Made by a program: the position numbers and the translations under genes
Assembly: GCA_946550725.1 (NCBI GenBank)
Contig: CAMNQX010000006.1
Location: 39,588-103,587 of the forward strand
DNA from: an uncultured Clostridia bacterium
Lineage (GTDB): Bacteria > Bacillota > Clostridia > Oscillospirales > Oscillospiraceae
DNA length: 64,000 nucleotides
Direction of reading: 5' to 3'
Shown: positions 29,073 through 38,439 of the stretch, piece after piece
How positions within the stretch are numbered: position 1 is the first letter of the stretch
Layout of the letters: each line of letters begins with the position of its first letter
The notes under the pieces: generated by a model
Seen by the model: the letters and a program-made list of their open reading frames with translations, nothing else
Databases searched by the model: none
Told to the model about the DNA's origin: nothing

Positions 29073-29074
29073 TT
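29040..29074. terminator. Terminator shared by the GH95 and AGCS genes
   Basis: AAGGAGGCCGCCC (29040-29052) pairs with GGGCGGCCTCCTT (29060-29072), loop GAAGTTT, then TT. The genes converge here. The same stem follows the GH101 gene. Confidence 0.92.
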
Positions 29075-29086
29075 GCGCTTTGTATG

Positions 29087-30499
29087 TTATTTTTCCTGCT
29101 TCCGGCGTTTTTCGTAATCCTTAAGGGAAGCCAACGCCTGTTTGGACATGGGCAGGATCACGATGATGTTGAACACGGTCATCAGCCCCACGCCCACGTC
29201 GCCCAGATCCCAGACGAAGGTGTACGCCGCCAGCCCGCCGACAAAAAGCATGATGAGGGCGAGGAGCTTATAGGCGGTCTGGGACAACCAGTTATCACCG
29301 AACAGATAGGCCACATTGGACCGGGCGTAGAACAGGATGCCGATAAAAGTGGAGAAGCTGAACAGCCACAGGATCAGCGCGATGAACACCACCCCGAACT
29401 GCCCCAGATGGTAGGCCATGGACGCCTGCAGCAGGTCCATGCCCTTCAACCCAGCGATCTGGGCCTCCGGGGTGACCAGGATGATGAAGGCGGTGCAGCT
29501 GCAGATCACGATGGTGTCGATAAAAACGCCCAGGGCCTGGAGCAGGCCGGTGCGGGCGGGGTGAGAGGTATCTCCCGCAGCGGCGGCGCAGGGGGCGGAG
29601 CCGGAACCGGCCTCGTTGGAAAAGAGACCGCGCTTGACGCCGTTCATCACCACCGCGCCAAAGCCGCCGGCGACCACCTGGCGCAGGCCGAAGGCCTCCT
29701 GGAAAATGCGGCGGAACACAGAGGGGAGAACGGTGACATTCATGGCGATCAGGATCAGAGTGATGATGAAGTAGCAGGCCGCCATGATGGGGACCAGGAT
29801 GTCCAGCACCCGCACGGTGGCGTTCTTTCGCAGGACGATGACCGCCGCAAGAACCACCAGGACGATGGTGGTGTAGAGGGGCGGGATGTGGAAGGCGTTT
29901 TGAAAGGCGGAGGAGACGGAGTTGCTGATGACCTGGCTGATGCCGCACCAGCAGATCAGCCCGGACACGGCGAACAGCACCGCCAGGACGGAGCGGCGGC
30001 CCAGCTTGCGGCCGCGCTTCTTCTTTTGCTCCTTGACAAAGCTGTGGATGTAATAGGCCGGGCCGCCCCGCCAGCCGCCGTAAAGGGGGTCCTTTTCCTT
30101 GTGGAGCTGGGCCAACGTGGCCTCGATAAAAGCGGTGGAGGAGCCGATCAAGGCCGTGACCCACATCCAAAACACCGCCCCCGCGCCCCCGGCGGAGATG
30201 GCCGCCACCACGCCGATCAGGTTGCCCATTCCCACACGGGTGGCGGTGGAGACGATGAGAGCCTGGACCCCGGAGATGGCGCTGCCGTCAGCCTTCTTCT
30301 CCGCCGTGACCCGCAGCATCTCGGGAAACAGGCGCACGGGAAGAAGCTTGGTGCGAATGGTAAAGTAGATGCCGGTGGGAATGAGCAGCAGCACCAGCAG
30401 GGAGATGCCCAGCGAGCCGCCGCCGGGCAGGGGAATGGTGAACAGGTCGCCCCACAACAGGCGATACACAAAGGTGATGGACTGGATCACATACTTCAT
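29087..30499 (-). CDS. AGCS-family sodium:alanine/glycine symporter
   Basis: A Na+-coupled importer of alanine, glycine or a similar small amino acid. The 470-residue protein has about ten or eleven membrane helices and the family blocks ATRVGMGNLIGVVAAISAGGAGAVFWMW (about 70-97), the WRGGPAYYI stretch, and VKRGLFSNEAGSGSAPCAAA (about 258-277). Start: the ATG at 30499, which follows GAGGAGAAC; an upstream in-frame codon at 30592 lies in the promoter region. The gene is a single unit convergent with GH95 and divergent from the potassium genes. Substrate is not clear from sequence. Confidence 0.93.
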   Translation of the reverse strand: MKYVIQSITFVYRLLWGDLFTIPLPGGGSLGISLLVLLLIPTGIYFTIRTKLLPVRLFPEMLRVTAEKKADGSAISGVQALIVSTATRVGMGNLIGVVAAISAGGAGAVFWMWVTALIGSSTAFIEATLAQLHKEKDPLYGGWRGGPAYYIHSFVKEQKKKRGRKLGRRSVLAVLFAVSGLICWCGISQVISNSVSSAFQNAFHIPPLYTTIVLVVLAAVIVLRKNATVRVLDILVPIMAACYFIITLILIAMNVTVLPSVFRRIFQEAFGLRQVVAGGFGAVVMNGVKRGLFSNEAGSGSAPCAAAAGDTSHPARTGLLQALGVFIDTIVICSCTAFIILVTPEAQIAGLKGMDLLQASMAYHLGQFGVVFIALILWLFSFSTFIGILFYARSNVAYLFGDNWLSQTAYKLLALIMLFVGGLAAYTFVWDLGDVGVGLMTVFNIIVILPMSKQALASLKDYEKRRKQEK

Positions 30500-30638
30500 A
30501 ATGTTCTCCTCTCTCGTTTCCCCTCTTTCTTTTCCGGGTCGACACATCCAGTATATAGGACAAGAGGGCTTTTGTCCATCTTTCTTTTCCACCGTCTGGG
30601 CTTTGTCCGGCGGGAATCACTACTATAATAAGAATCAC

Positions 30639-30667
30639 TTGAAAAATGCAGGGACGTGTGGTATACT
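30639..30667 (+). promoter_or_regulatory. Promoter of the potassium-uptake genes
   Basis: TTGAAA (30639-30644) and TATACT (30662-30667) with 17 bases between, 41 bases before the trkH-type start codon. The remaining gap 30500-30638 must carry the AGCS promoter on the other strand, but no clear one was seen. Confidence 0.75.
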
Positions 30668-30708
30668 TAGCCTCGCTTATTTCACCTCAATAAGGGAGAT
30701 GGCGCTGT

Positions 30709-32076
30709 TTGAAACAAAAATTTCACCTGCTCAAGCGCCGCGCGCTGAATCCCACCCGCATTGTGGCCGCCTCCTTTGCCGTTATCATCGCCCTGGGCAC
30801 CGTCCTGCTGACCTTGCCCATCGCGTCGCGGAGCGGGGAGTCCGCCGGAGTGCTGACCAGTCTCTTTACCGCCACCTCTTCCACCTGCGTGACTGGCCTG
30901 GTGGTGGCGGATACCGCCACCCAGTGGTCCTTCTTTGGACAGGTGGTCATTCTGGCGATGATCCAGCTGGGCGGTCTGGGCTTTATTACGGTCATGACGC
31001 TGTTTTCCCTGGTGGTGCGGCGGAAGATCGGCCTGTCGGAGCGGCTCATCATGGTGTCCAGCCTGAATTTGAACAACATGAGCGGCGTGGTGCGGCTGGT
31101 GCGGTTCACCCTGAAATGGACGCTGGTGTTTGAGGGGTGCGGCGCGCTGCTCCTGATGACCCGCTTTATCCCGGCGTACGGCTGGGGGCAGGGGATCTGG
31201 ATGGGCGTGTTCCACTCCGTCTCGGCCTTTTGCAACGCGGGCTTTGACCTTCTGGGGCTGGAGAGGCCCTACCAGAGCCTGATCCCCTTCCAGCGCGATC
31301 CGGTGGTGCTGGTGACCGTGATGGCGCTGATCGTGATCGGCGGCCTGGGCTTTTTCGTGTGGAGCGACATCGCCCGGAACCGCCGTTGGAAAAAGCTCTC
31401 CCTGTACACCAAGCTGGTGCTGGTCATGACGGCGGCTCTCATTGGGATCGGTTGGGCCATCCTGGCGGCGGTGGAGTGGAACAACCCAGAGACCCTGGGT
31501 GAGATGTCCGTGGGCGGCAAGCTGCTCAATGCCCTCTTTCAGTCGGTCACCTTCCGCACGGCGGGCTTCTCAGCCATCGACCAGGGCGGGCTGCGAGATA
31601 TCTCTCAGGCGCTGGGCTGTATCCTGATGCTTATCGGCGGCTCCTCCGGCTCTACCGCGGGCGGCATCAAGACCGTCACCGTGGCGGTGTTGGGCCTCAG
31701 CGTGCTGGCGGGCTTCCGGGGGCGGAGCACGGTGACCATCAGTGGACGCTCCATCAGCCAGCGGCAGCAGACCAGCGCCACCACCCTGACACTGACGGCG
31801 CTGATCCTGTTCCTCTTTGGCTCCATGTTCCTCTCCCTCTTTGACGCCGTCCCCTTTATGGACGCGGGCTTTGAAGTGGCGTCGGCTCTGGGAACGGTGG
31901 GGCTGAGCGTAGGGATCACCCCCATGCTCTCCATTCCGTGCCGGGTGTTCCTGGTTTGCTTTATGTATCTGGGCAGGGTGGGGATCCTGTCCTGCTCCAT
32001 CGCTTTTTCCACCGCCCGCTCCGTGGCGCGGGAAAGCAAGATCAAATACCCGGTGACCGACGTGATGATCGGGTAA
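30709..32076 (+). CDS. ktrB: TrkH/KtrB potassium channel subunit
   Basis: Membrane subunit of a Na+- or H+-linked potassium uptake system. The 455-residue protein has four channel-like repeats with selectivity-filter glycines, seen in SSTCVTGLVVADT (about 57-69), FCNAGFDLLG (about 178-187), TFRTAGFSAIDQG (about 285-297) and ALGTVGLSVGITP (about 393-405). This is the KtrB/TrkH pattern. Start: TTG 30709 after AAGGGAG (30692-30698); the near ATG at 30699 is out of frame. Fifteen bases before the regulatory subunit gene. Confidence 0.93.
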   Translation: MKQKFHLLKRRALNPTRIVAASFAVIIALGTVLLTLPIASRSGESAGVLTSLFTATSSTCVTGLVVADTATQWSFFGQVVILAMIQLGGLGFITVMTLFSLVVRRKIGLSERLIMVSSLNLNNMSGVVRLVRFTLKWTLVFEGCGALLLMTRFIPAYGWGQGIWMGVFHSVSAFCNAGFDLLGLERPYQSLIPFQRDPVVLVTVMALIVIGGLGFFVWSDIARNRRWKKLSLYTKLVLVMTAALIGIGWAILAAVEWNNPETLGEMSVGGKLLNALFQSVTFRTAGFSAIDQGGLRDISQALGCILMLIGGSSGSTAGGIKTVTVAVLGLSVLAGFRGRSTVTISGRSISQRQQTSATTLTLTALILFLFGSMFLSLFDAVPFMDAGFEVASALGTVGLSVGITPMLSIPCRVFLVCFMYLGRVGILSCSIAFSTARSVARESKIKYPVTDVMIG

Positions 32077-32091
32077 GGAGGCGCGTTAAAG

Positions 32092-32745
32092 ATGAAAACC
32101 TTTCTTGTGATCGGCCTGGGCCGTTTTGGCAGTTCCGTGGCGACGGAGCTTTGCTCCTTGGGAAATGAGGTCCTGGCCATGGACATCCACGAGGACCTGG
32201 TGCAGGCGGCGGCGGCCAACGTGACCCACGCTGTGACAGCCGACGCCCGGGACCCGGAGGTCCTTCGGGCTTTGGCAGTGCGGAACTTTGACTGCGCTGT
32301 GGTGGCGGTGGGCGGCGAGATCGGCAACAGCGCGCTGATCACCCTCAATTTGAAGGAACTTGGGGTGAAAAAGGTGGTCTGCAAGGCCTCCAGCCACACC
32401 CACCGCAAGGTGCTGGAGAAGATCGGCGCGGACCGGGTGGTGTTCCCGGAGCACGAAATGGGCAACAAGCTGGCCCACGCCCTGTCCAGCTCCAGCGTGC
32501 TCAACTTTATTGAGCTGTCCGACGACACCAGCATCGTGGAGGTCCCGGTGCCCGCCGCCTGGGTGGGAAAGACCATCCGGGAGTTGGACGTGCGCAACAC
32601 CTATGGAGTCAACATCATCGCCCTGCGCCGGGGGGAGAAGCAGAAGTTCGTCATCGCTCCCGGCGGGGACGCCACCCTGGCCGGCGACGACGTGATCGTG
32701 GCCCTGGGGCTGGACAAGAACATCAACGCCATCCAGAAGCTGTGA
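32092..32745 (+). CDS. ktrA: TrkA/KtrA potassium-uptake regulatory subunit
   Basis: Cytoplasmic gating ring subunit that binds nucleotide and controls the TrkH/KtrB channel. The 217-residue protein has one RCK_N Rossmann domain (VIGLGRFGSSVATEL at about 4-18, then MDIHEDLVQAA) and one RCK_C domain (about 140-217, SIVEVPVPAAWVGKTIREL). This single-unit length matches KtrA rather than the double-length TrkA. Its TGA overlaps the next ATG by one base, so the methyltransferase gene is translationally coupled. Confidence 0.94.
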   Translation: MKTFLVIGLGRFGSSVATELCSLGNEVLAMDIHEDLVQAAAANVTHAVTADARDPEVLRALAVRNFDCAVVAVGGEIGNSALITLNLKELGVKKVVCKASSHTHRKVLEKIGADRVVFPEHEMGNKLAHALSSSSVLNFIELSDDTSIVEVPVPAAWVGKTIRELDVRNTYGVNIIALRRGEKQKFVIAPGGDATLAGDDVIVALGLDKNINAIQKL

Positions 32746-33518
32746 TGGAAACGAAAGTGATCACCAGCCGGCAGAACCCGCTGTGCGCCCATCTGCGGAA
32801 GCTGGCGAAAAGCGGCGCCTACCGCCGGACCCAGGGCGAGTATCTGGCAGACGGGGAGAAGCTGTGGGCGGAGGCCGTCCGCTGGAAGGCTCCGGTGAAC
32901 CGGGTCGTCACCACCCAGGGCAGCGCCTTCGGTGAGACGTTGGAGCTGCCGGAGGGGGTGGAGCACATCCAGGTGCCGCCGGAGCTGATGGCGTATCTGT
33001 CCCCCATGGAAACGCCCCAGGGAGTGCTGTTTACCCTGGAGCGGCGGGAGTGGCCCATGCCGAAGGCAGGGAAGGGCCGCTATCTGGCGTTGGACGGACT
33101 GCAGGACCCGGGCAACGTCGGTACCATCTGGCGCACGGCAGACGCGCTGGGGGCGGACGGACTCTTTCTCCTCCACCACTGCGCCGATCCCTTCCACCCC
33201 AAGACGGTGCGCGCCACCATGGGAGCCTGCTTCCGCCTTCCGGTGTGGGAGGTGGGCCTTGACGAGCTGAGCGCCCTTGCCGCCGCTGGGTCTATGACCC
33301 TGTGCGCCGCAGCCCTAGGCGACGACTGCAGGACGCTGGGCGCCTTTGCGTTGGACGGCTGTATCCCCATCGTGGGCAACGAGGGCCACGGGATCTCGGA
33401 AGAGGTGCTGGCGCAGTGTGAACAACGGATCAAAATTCCCATGCGGGAGCGGTGCGAATCGCTGAACGCAGCGGCCGCGGCCACCATCCTCCTGTGGGAG
33501 ATGGCCCGGGGACATTGA
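32745..33518 (+). CDS. SpoU/TrmH-family RNA 2-prime-O-methyltransferase
   Basis: A SPOUT-fold enzyme that methylates ribose in rRNA or tRNA from S-adenosylmethionine. In the 257-residue protein the N-terminal RNA-binding part (about 1-100) has NPLCAHLRKLAKSGAYR and YLADGEKLWAEA. The knotted catalytic domain has motif 1 LDGLQDPGNVGTIWRTADALGADG (about 111-134), motif 2 IVGNEGHGIS (about 209-218) and motif 3 IKIPMRERCESLNAAAAATILLWE at the end. Closest in layout to the RlmB/TsnR-like group; the target nucleotide is unknown. The ATG at 32745 overlaps the upstream TGA. Confidence 0.92.
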   Translation: METKVITSRQNPLCAHLRKLAKSGAYRRTQGEYLADGEKLWAEAVRWKAPVNRVVTTQGSAFGETLELPEGVEHIQVPPELMAYLSPMETPQGVLFTLERREWPMPKAGKGRYLALDGLQDPGNVGTIWRTADALGADGLFLLHHCADPFHPKTVRATMGACFRLPVWEVGLDELSALAAAGSMTLCAAALGDDCRTLGAFALDGCIPIVGNEGHGISEEVLAQCEQRIKIPMRERCESLNAAAAATILLWEMARGH

Positions 33519-33546
33519 GAACGAAACGAGAGAGGAGGGGCGGAAG

Positions 33547-34815
33547 ATGGCGAGCCTGAAATACTGGCTGTGGCTGACCACGCGGAAGGGACTGTCCAAC
33601 GTGGGCGTATTCGGCCTGCTGGACCATTTCGGAACGCCGGAGGCCGCCCATTTCGCCGACCCGGCGGAATACGACCTGGTGCCGGGGCTGACCCGGGCGG
33701 GAAAGGCGTCGCTGCTGGATAAATCCATGGCGGAGGCGGAGCGCATCCTTTCCGAATGTGACCGGCTGGGACAGCGCATTCTCACCTTCGGCGACGCAGC
33801 CTACCCGGAACGTTTGCGGAATATCTACGACCCTCCCGCGGTACTCTATCTGCAGGGAAAAGACATCGATTTTGACGACCAGGTGGCCATCAGCCTGATC
33901 GGGACCAGAGAACCCACGGCTTACGGGATCGCCCAGGCCCAGCGGTTGGGTTACGACTTGGCAGCCCAGGGCGCGGTGGTGGTGTCCGGGCTGGCCAGAG
34001 GACTGGACAGCGAGGGCCTGCGCGGCGCCCTGCGGGGCGGCGGAACGGTCTGTGGCGTGCTGGGCTGCGGGCTGGACGTGGTCTATCCCAGGGAAAACAA
34101 GTTCCTCTACCGGGACGTGGCTGCGGCGGGACTGCTGATCAGCGAATACCCGCCGGGAACAGAGGTCAAGGGGAGCAATTTCCCCGTCCGCAACCGCATC
34201 ATCAGCGGCCTGTCTCTGGGCGTGGTCGTGGTAGAGGGCGGCTTCACCTCCGGGACCCAGATCACCGCCCGGGCGGCGCTGGATCAGAACCGGGACGTGT
34301 TCGCCGTACCGGGGCCGGTGGACGCGCCCATGAGCTATACCCCCAACCAGCTGATCCGCCGGGGCGAGGCCGTTTTGGTCACCTCGGCCAGCGATATTTT
34401 GCAGGAATATCAGGGCATTTACCCCCACAAGATCAAGATAAAACCGGGCTTGGCCCCCGACACCCCGGCAATCGCGCCGGGGGTCCGTCCCCGGCCTGAA
34501 CCGGCCGCGGCGGACGGGCCGGAAGGGGCCTCCGATGCCCCGGCCCAACCGGCCAAGGAGGAAAAAGGGGTTGACAAGGGGGAGGAAATTCCCTATATTC
34601 ATTGGAAGAAGCTCACCCCCGCGCTGACCGACGACCAGCGGGACGTGCTGCTGGCCCTCCGGGAACGCAGCCTGGTGCTGGACGAGATCGTGGAGGCCAC
34701 CCAGATCCCCACCCGGCGGTGCACCTCGGCGGTGGTGATGCTCCAGCTGGCGGGCTTTGTCAGCGAGGAAGCGGGGCGGCGGTTCGCCGCCGCCGTGCGG
34801 ATCTATACAGAATAA
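33547..34815 (+). CDS. dprA: DNA-processing protein DprA
   Basis: DprA protects incoming single-stranded DNA and loads RecA in natural transformation; it is also kept in species not known to be competent. The 422-residue protein has an N-terminal SAM-like helical part, a Rossmann domain with SLIGTREPTAYGIAQA (about 117-132), GCGLDVVYPRENK, NRIISGLSLGVVVVEGGFTSGTQITARAALDQNR (about 217-250), a Pro/Ala-rich linker at about 300-350, and a C-terminal winged-helix domain (about 360-422). The usual FPxRNR-like segment is FPVRNRI. Ribosome site GAGGAGGGG. It precedes topA by 28 bases, a common order. Confidence 0.95.
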   Translation: MASLKYWLWLTTRKGLSNVGVFGLLDHFGTPEAAHFADPAEYDLVPGLTRAGKASLLDKSMAEAERILSECDRLGQRILTFGDAAYPERLRNIYDPPAVLYLQGKDIDFDDQVAISLIGTREPTAYGIAQAQRLGYDLAAQGAVVVSGLARGLDSEGLRGALRGGGTVCGVLGCGLDVVYPRENKFLYRDVAAAGLLISEYPPGTEVKGSNFPVRNRIISGLSLGVVVVEGGFTSGTQITARAALDQNRDVFAVPGPVDAPMSYTPNQLIRRGEAVLVTSASDILQEYQGIYPHKIKIKPGLAPDTPAIAPGVRPRPEPAAADGPEGASDAPAQPAKEEKGVDKGEEIPYIHWKKLTPALTDDQRDVLLALRERSLVLDEIVEATQIPTRRCTSAVVMLQLAGFVSEEAGRRFAAAVRIYTE

Positions 34816-34843
34816 GAATCTTTCATTGACCGGGAGGCAAGCT

Positions 34844-37126
34844 ATGGCAAGCAAGACCAATTTGGTGATCGTGGAGTCACCCGCCAAGGCGAAAACCATC
34901 GGAAAATATCTTGGGACGGAGTATCAGGTGATCGCCTCCATGGGCCACGTCCGCGACCTGCCCAAGAGTAAGCTCAGCGTAGACGTGGACAACGGCTTTG
35001 CGCCCAACTATCAGCCTATTCAGGGGAAAGAGGACATCATCCGTGACCTGAAAAAGGCTGCGAAGAAGAGCGACAAAGTTTTTCTCGCCACCGACCCGGA
35101 CCGGGAAGGGGAGGCCATCTCCTGGCACCTGAAGGAGCTGTTGGAGCTGCCGGACGACCGCACCTACCGGGTCACCTTCAACGAGATCACCAAAAAGGTG
35201 GTCACCGAATCCATCGCCAAGCCCCGGGCCATCGACCAGAACCTGGTGGACGCCCAGCAGGCCAGGCGCATCCTGGACCGCATCGTGGGCTATGAGCTGT
35301 CCCCCCTCCTGTGGAAGAAGATCCGCCGGGGCCTGTCCGCCGGGCGGGTGCAGTCCGTCGCCACCCGTCTGGTGGTGGAGCGGGAGGAGGAGATCCGCGC
35401 CTTTGAGAGCCAGGAGTACTGGTCCATCGACGTGGACCTCTCCCGGATCGCCCCCAATGTTGGAAAATTCAAGGCCTCCTTCCACGGCAAGGACAAGAAG
35501 CAGGAGCTGCACAGCCGGGATGAGGTAGACACCATTTTAAACGCTGTAAAAGGGGAAGACTTTACAGTTTCTCAGGTGAAGCGGCAGGACAAGCTCCGCA
35601 ATCCTGCGCCGCCGTTCATCACCTCCACCCTCCAGCAGGAGGCGTCCCGCAAGCTGGGGATGCCCCCCCGCCGCACCATGTCCATCGCCCAGCAGCTCTA
35701 CGAAGGCGTGGACATCACCGGGGAGGGGACTGTGGGTCTGATCACCTATATGAGAACGGACTCTCTGCGCCTCTCCGAGGAGGCCATCGCCGCGGCCCGC
35801 AGCTTCATTTTGGGCCGCTACGGGCAGGCCTATTATCCCGACAAGCCCCGGCGGTACAAGGCGAAATCCGGCGCCCAGGACGCCCACGAGGCCATCCGGC
35901 CCTCCGACGTGCGGCTGGACCCGGACAGCATCCGCAAGGACCTCACCGCCGAGCAATATAAGCTCTACAAGCTGATCTGGAGTCGCTTTTTGGCCTGTCA
36001 GATGGCGTCGGCCGTCTATGACAGCGTGTCCATTGACGTGGAAAGCGCGGGTTATCTCTTCCGGGCCAACCATTCCTCTATGAAGTTCAGTGGCTTTACA
36101 GCCGTGTACGAGGAAGGGCGGGACGACGAGGAGGAGATCGCGCAGTCGCCGCTGCCCGACTTGAAAGAGGGAGAAACCGTAAAGGCAGACAACTTTACGC
36201 CTGAACAGCACTTTACCCAGCCCCCCGCCCGGTACACCGAGGCCACATTGATCCGTGCCTTGGAGGAAAAGGGCATCGGGCGGCCTTCTACCTATGCCCC
36301 CACGGTGTCCACCATCATGGACCGGGAGTATGTGGTGAAGGAAGGGCGCAATCTGCGGCCCACGCCGCTGGGCGAGGTGGTCACCGGCCTGATGCGGGAC
36401 AAGTTCCCCGATGTAGCCGATCCCACCTTCACCGCTCGGATGGAAGAGCGGCTGGATCAGGTGGAGTCCGGCGAGGAGAACTGGGTCAAGCTGCTGGACA
36501 GCTTCTACGGCGAGTTTGAAAGCAACCTGAAAAAGGTGGAAAACGAGCTGGACGGTACCCGGCTCAAGGTGCCCGACGAGGTCTCGGAGGAGATCTGTCC
36601 CCAGTGCGGCAAGCAGCTGGTGGTGAAGTCGGGGCGGTTTGGGCGGTTTTTGGCCTGCCCGGGCTGGCCGGAGTGCGACTTCACCATGCCCCTGGTGGTG
36701 GAGATGCCCGGGAAGTGCCCCAAGTGCGGCAGCCGCATTTTGAAGCGCACAGGCAAGAGCAAAAAGACGGGAAAGCAGTATGTGTTCTACTGCTGCGAAC
36801 GCCGCAGCGCCAAGGACGAGAGCAAGAAGTGTGACTTTATCACCTGGGACGTGCCGGTGAAGGACAACTGCCCGGTGTGCGGCCAGACCATGTTCAAGAC
36901 CGCGGGCAAGGGGGCGCATAAGCCCTTCTGCATCAACGAGCAGTGCTCCAACTTCACCCCCGAGGAAAAGCGGGGCGGCTACCGTCGCAAGGCCGCCGAT
37001 GGGGAGGCCGCCGAGGGCAAGGACACGACCAAGAAGACCACAGCCAAGAAAACCACGGCGAAAAAGACCACGGCCAAAAAGACCACCAAGATGGCGGCGG
37101 GGAAAAAGCCCGCCGCGAAGAAGTGA
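34844..37126 (+). CDS. topA: DNA topoisomerase I
   Basis: Type IA topoisomerase that relaxes negative supercoils through a 5-prime phosphotyrosine. The 760-residue protein starts with a TOPRIM domain (VIVESPAKAKTIGKYLG at 7-23, TDPDREGEAISWHLKE at about 84-99), and has the catalytic Tyr302 in GLITYMRTDS, ending with three Cys4 zinc ribbons (CPQCGK, CPKCGS, CPVCGQ; about 585-710). The last 35 residues are a Lys/Thr/Ala tail of KKTTA repeats, probably a DNA-binding extension. Start: ATG 34844 after GGGAGG; the frame is open upstream but overlaps dprA. Its TGA overlaps the trmFO ATG. Confidence 0.97.
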   Translation: MASKTNLVIVESPAKAKTIGKYLGTEYQVIASMGHVRDLPKSKLSVDVDNGFAPNYQPIQGKEDIIRDLKKAAKKSDKVFLATDPDREGEAISWHLKELLELPDDRTYRVTFNEITKKVVTESIAKPRAIDQNLVDAQQARRILDRIVGYELSPLLWKKIRRGLSAGRVQSVATRLVVEREEEIRAFESQEYWSIDVDLSRIAPNVGKFKASFHGKDKKQELHSRDEVDTILNAVKGEDFTVSQVKRQDKLRNPAPPFITSTLQQEASRKLGMPPRRTMSIAQQLYEGVDITGEGTVGLITYMRTDSLRLSEEAIAAARSFILGRYGQAYYPDKPRRYKAKSGAQDAHEAIRPSDVRLDPDSIRKDLTAEQYKLYKLIWSRFLACQMASAVYDSVSIDVESAGYLFRANHSSMKFSGFTAVYEEGRDDEEEIAQSPLPDLKEGETVKADNFTPEQHFTQPPARYTEATLIRALEEKGIGRPSTYAPTVSTIMDREYVVKEGRNLRPTPLGEVVTGLMRDKFPDVADPTFTARMEERLDQVESGEENWVKLLDSFYGEFESNLKKVENELDGTRLKVPDEVSEEICPQCGKQLVVKSGRFGRFLACPGWPECDFTMPLVVEMPGKCPKCGSRILKRTGKSKKTGKQYVFYCCERRSAKDESKKCDFITWDVPVKDNCPVCGQTMFKTAGKGAHKPFCINEQCSNFTPEEKRGGYRRKAADGEAAEGKDTTKKTTAKKTTAKKTTAKKTTKMAAGKKPAAKK

Positions 37127-38427
37127 TGGAGCCGGTCACAGTCATCGGCGCGGGGCTGGCGGGATGCGAGGCGGCCTGGCAGCTGGCCCAGCGGGGCATT
37201 CCGGTGATCCTGCGGGAGATGAAGCCGGAGAAAAAGTCCCCCGCCCACCACAGCGACGATTTTGCCGAGCTGGTGTGTTCCAACTCCATGCGTTCAGACC
37301 AGTTGGAGAACGCGGTGGGCCTCTTAAAGGAGGAACTGCGGCGGTCGGGGAGCCTGATCCTCTCCTGCGCCGATGCCCACCGGGTGGAGGCGGGCGGCGC
37401 GCTGGCAGTGGACCGCTTCGGGTTTTCCGGCGCGGTGACCCGAAAGATCAAGGACCATCCCAACATCACCGTCGTCCCTGGCGAGGTGACGGACATCCCG
37501 TCAGAGGGAGAAGTCATCATCGCCACCGGGCCGTTGACCTCTGACGCCCTGTCTGAGAGCATCCGGGCCTTTTTCGGCGGGGAGGAGTACCTCAGCTTTT
37601 TTGACGCCGCCGCGCCGCTGGTGAGCTTTGAGAGCGTCGACCTGGACCAGGCGTGGTTTGCCTCCCGTTACGACAAGGGGACCGCGGACTACATCAACTG
37701 CGCTATGAATGAGGAGGAGTACGACGCCTTTTGGCAGGCGTTGACCACCGCTCAGGAGGCGGAGGTCCACGGCTTTGAGGACGCGGGGGTGTTTGAGGGC
37801 TGTATGCCCGTGGAGGTCATGGCCCGCCGGGGCCGGGACACCCTGCGCTACGGTCCGTTGAAGCCCAAGGGCCTGACGGACCCCAAGACGGGGAAGGAGC
37901 CGTACGCCGTGGTGCAGCTTCGCCGGGACAACGCCCAAGGGAGCGTCTACAACCTGGTGGGCTTCCAGACCCATCTCCGTTTCCCGGAGCAAAAGCGGGT
38001 GTTTTCCATGATCCCGGCGCTGAAAAGCGCAGAATTTCTTCGTTACGGCGTGATGCACCGCAACACCTACCTCAATTCTCCCAGACTGCTGGACCGCTAT
38101 TACCGGGTGCGCAGGGAGCCGAGGGTGATGTTCGCGGGACAGGTCACAGGCGTGGAGGGGTATGTAGAGTCCACCGCCTCGGGTTTTGTGTGCGCTGTGG
38201 AGCTGGCTCACCGCCTGCTGGGCAAGCCACCGGTGGATTTTCCCACGGAAACGGCTCTGGGCGCGCTGGCGGGGTATATCTCCAACGAGAGTGTGACGGA
38301 TTTCCAGCCGATGAACATCAATTTTGGCATTATCCCGCCCCTGGACCATAAGGTGAAGGGAAAACGGAACAAAAACGCCGAGTTGTCCGCGCGGGGGCTG
38401 ACCGCGCTGGCGCAGCTGGAGCTATAA
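37126..38427 (+). CDS. trmFO: Methylenetetrahydrofolate-tRNA uracil-5-methyltransferase
   Basis: TrmFO makes ribothymidine at position 54 of tRNA, using FAD and methylenetetrahydrofolate, in most Gram-positives. The 433-residue protein begins MEPVTVIGAGLAGCEAAWQLAQRG, the FAD-binding loop, and continues with ILREMKPEKKSPAHHSDDFAELVCSNSMRS (about 28-57), both highly conserved family blocks; CMPVEVMARRGRDTLRYGPLKPKGL is around 226-250. Length is normal. Start: ATG 37126, overlapping the topA stop by one base, so translation is coupled. The topA-trmFO order is widespread in Firmicutes. Confidence 0.96.
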   Translation: MEPVTVIGAGLAGCEAAWQLAQRGIPVILREMKPEKKSPAHHSDDFAELVCSNSMRSDQLENAVGLLKEELRRSGSLILSCADAHRVEAGGALAVDRFGFSGAVTRKIKDHPNITVVPGEVTDIPSEGEVIIATGPLTSDALSESIRAFFGGEEYLSFFDAAAPLVSFESVDLDQAWFASRYDKGTADYINCAMNEEEYDAFWQALTTAQEAEVHGFEDAGVFEGCMPVEVMARRGRDTLRYGPLKPKGLTDPKTGKEPYAVVQLRRDNAQGSVYNLVGFQTHLRFPEQKRVFSMIPALKSAEFLRYGVMHRNTYLNSPRLLDRYYRVRREPRVMFAGQVTGVEGYVESTASGFVCAVELAHRLLGKPPVDFPTETALGALAGYISNESVTDFQPMNINFGIIPPLDHKVKGKRNKNAELSARGLTALAQLEL

Positions 38428-38439
38428 GGAGGGCTGGAC

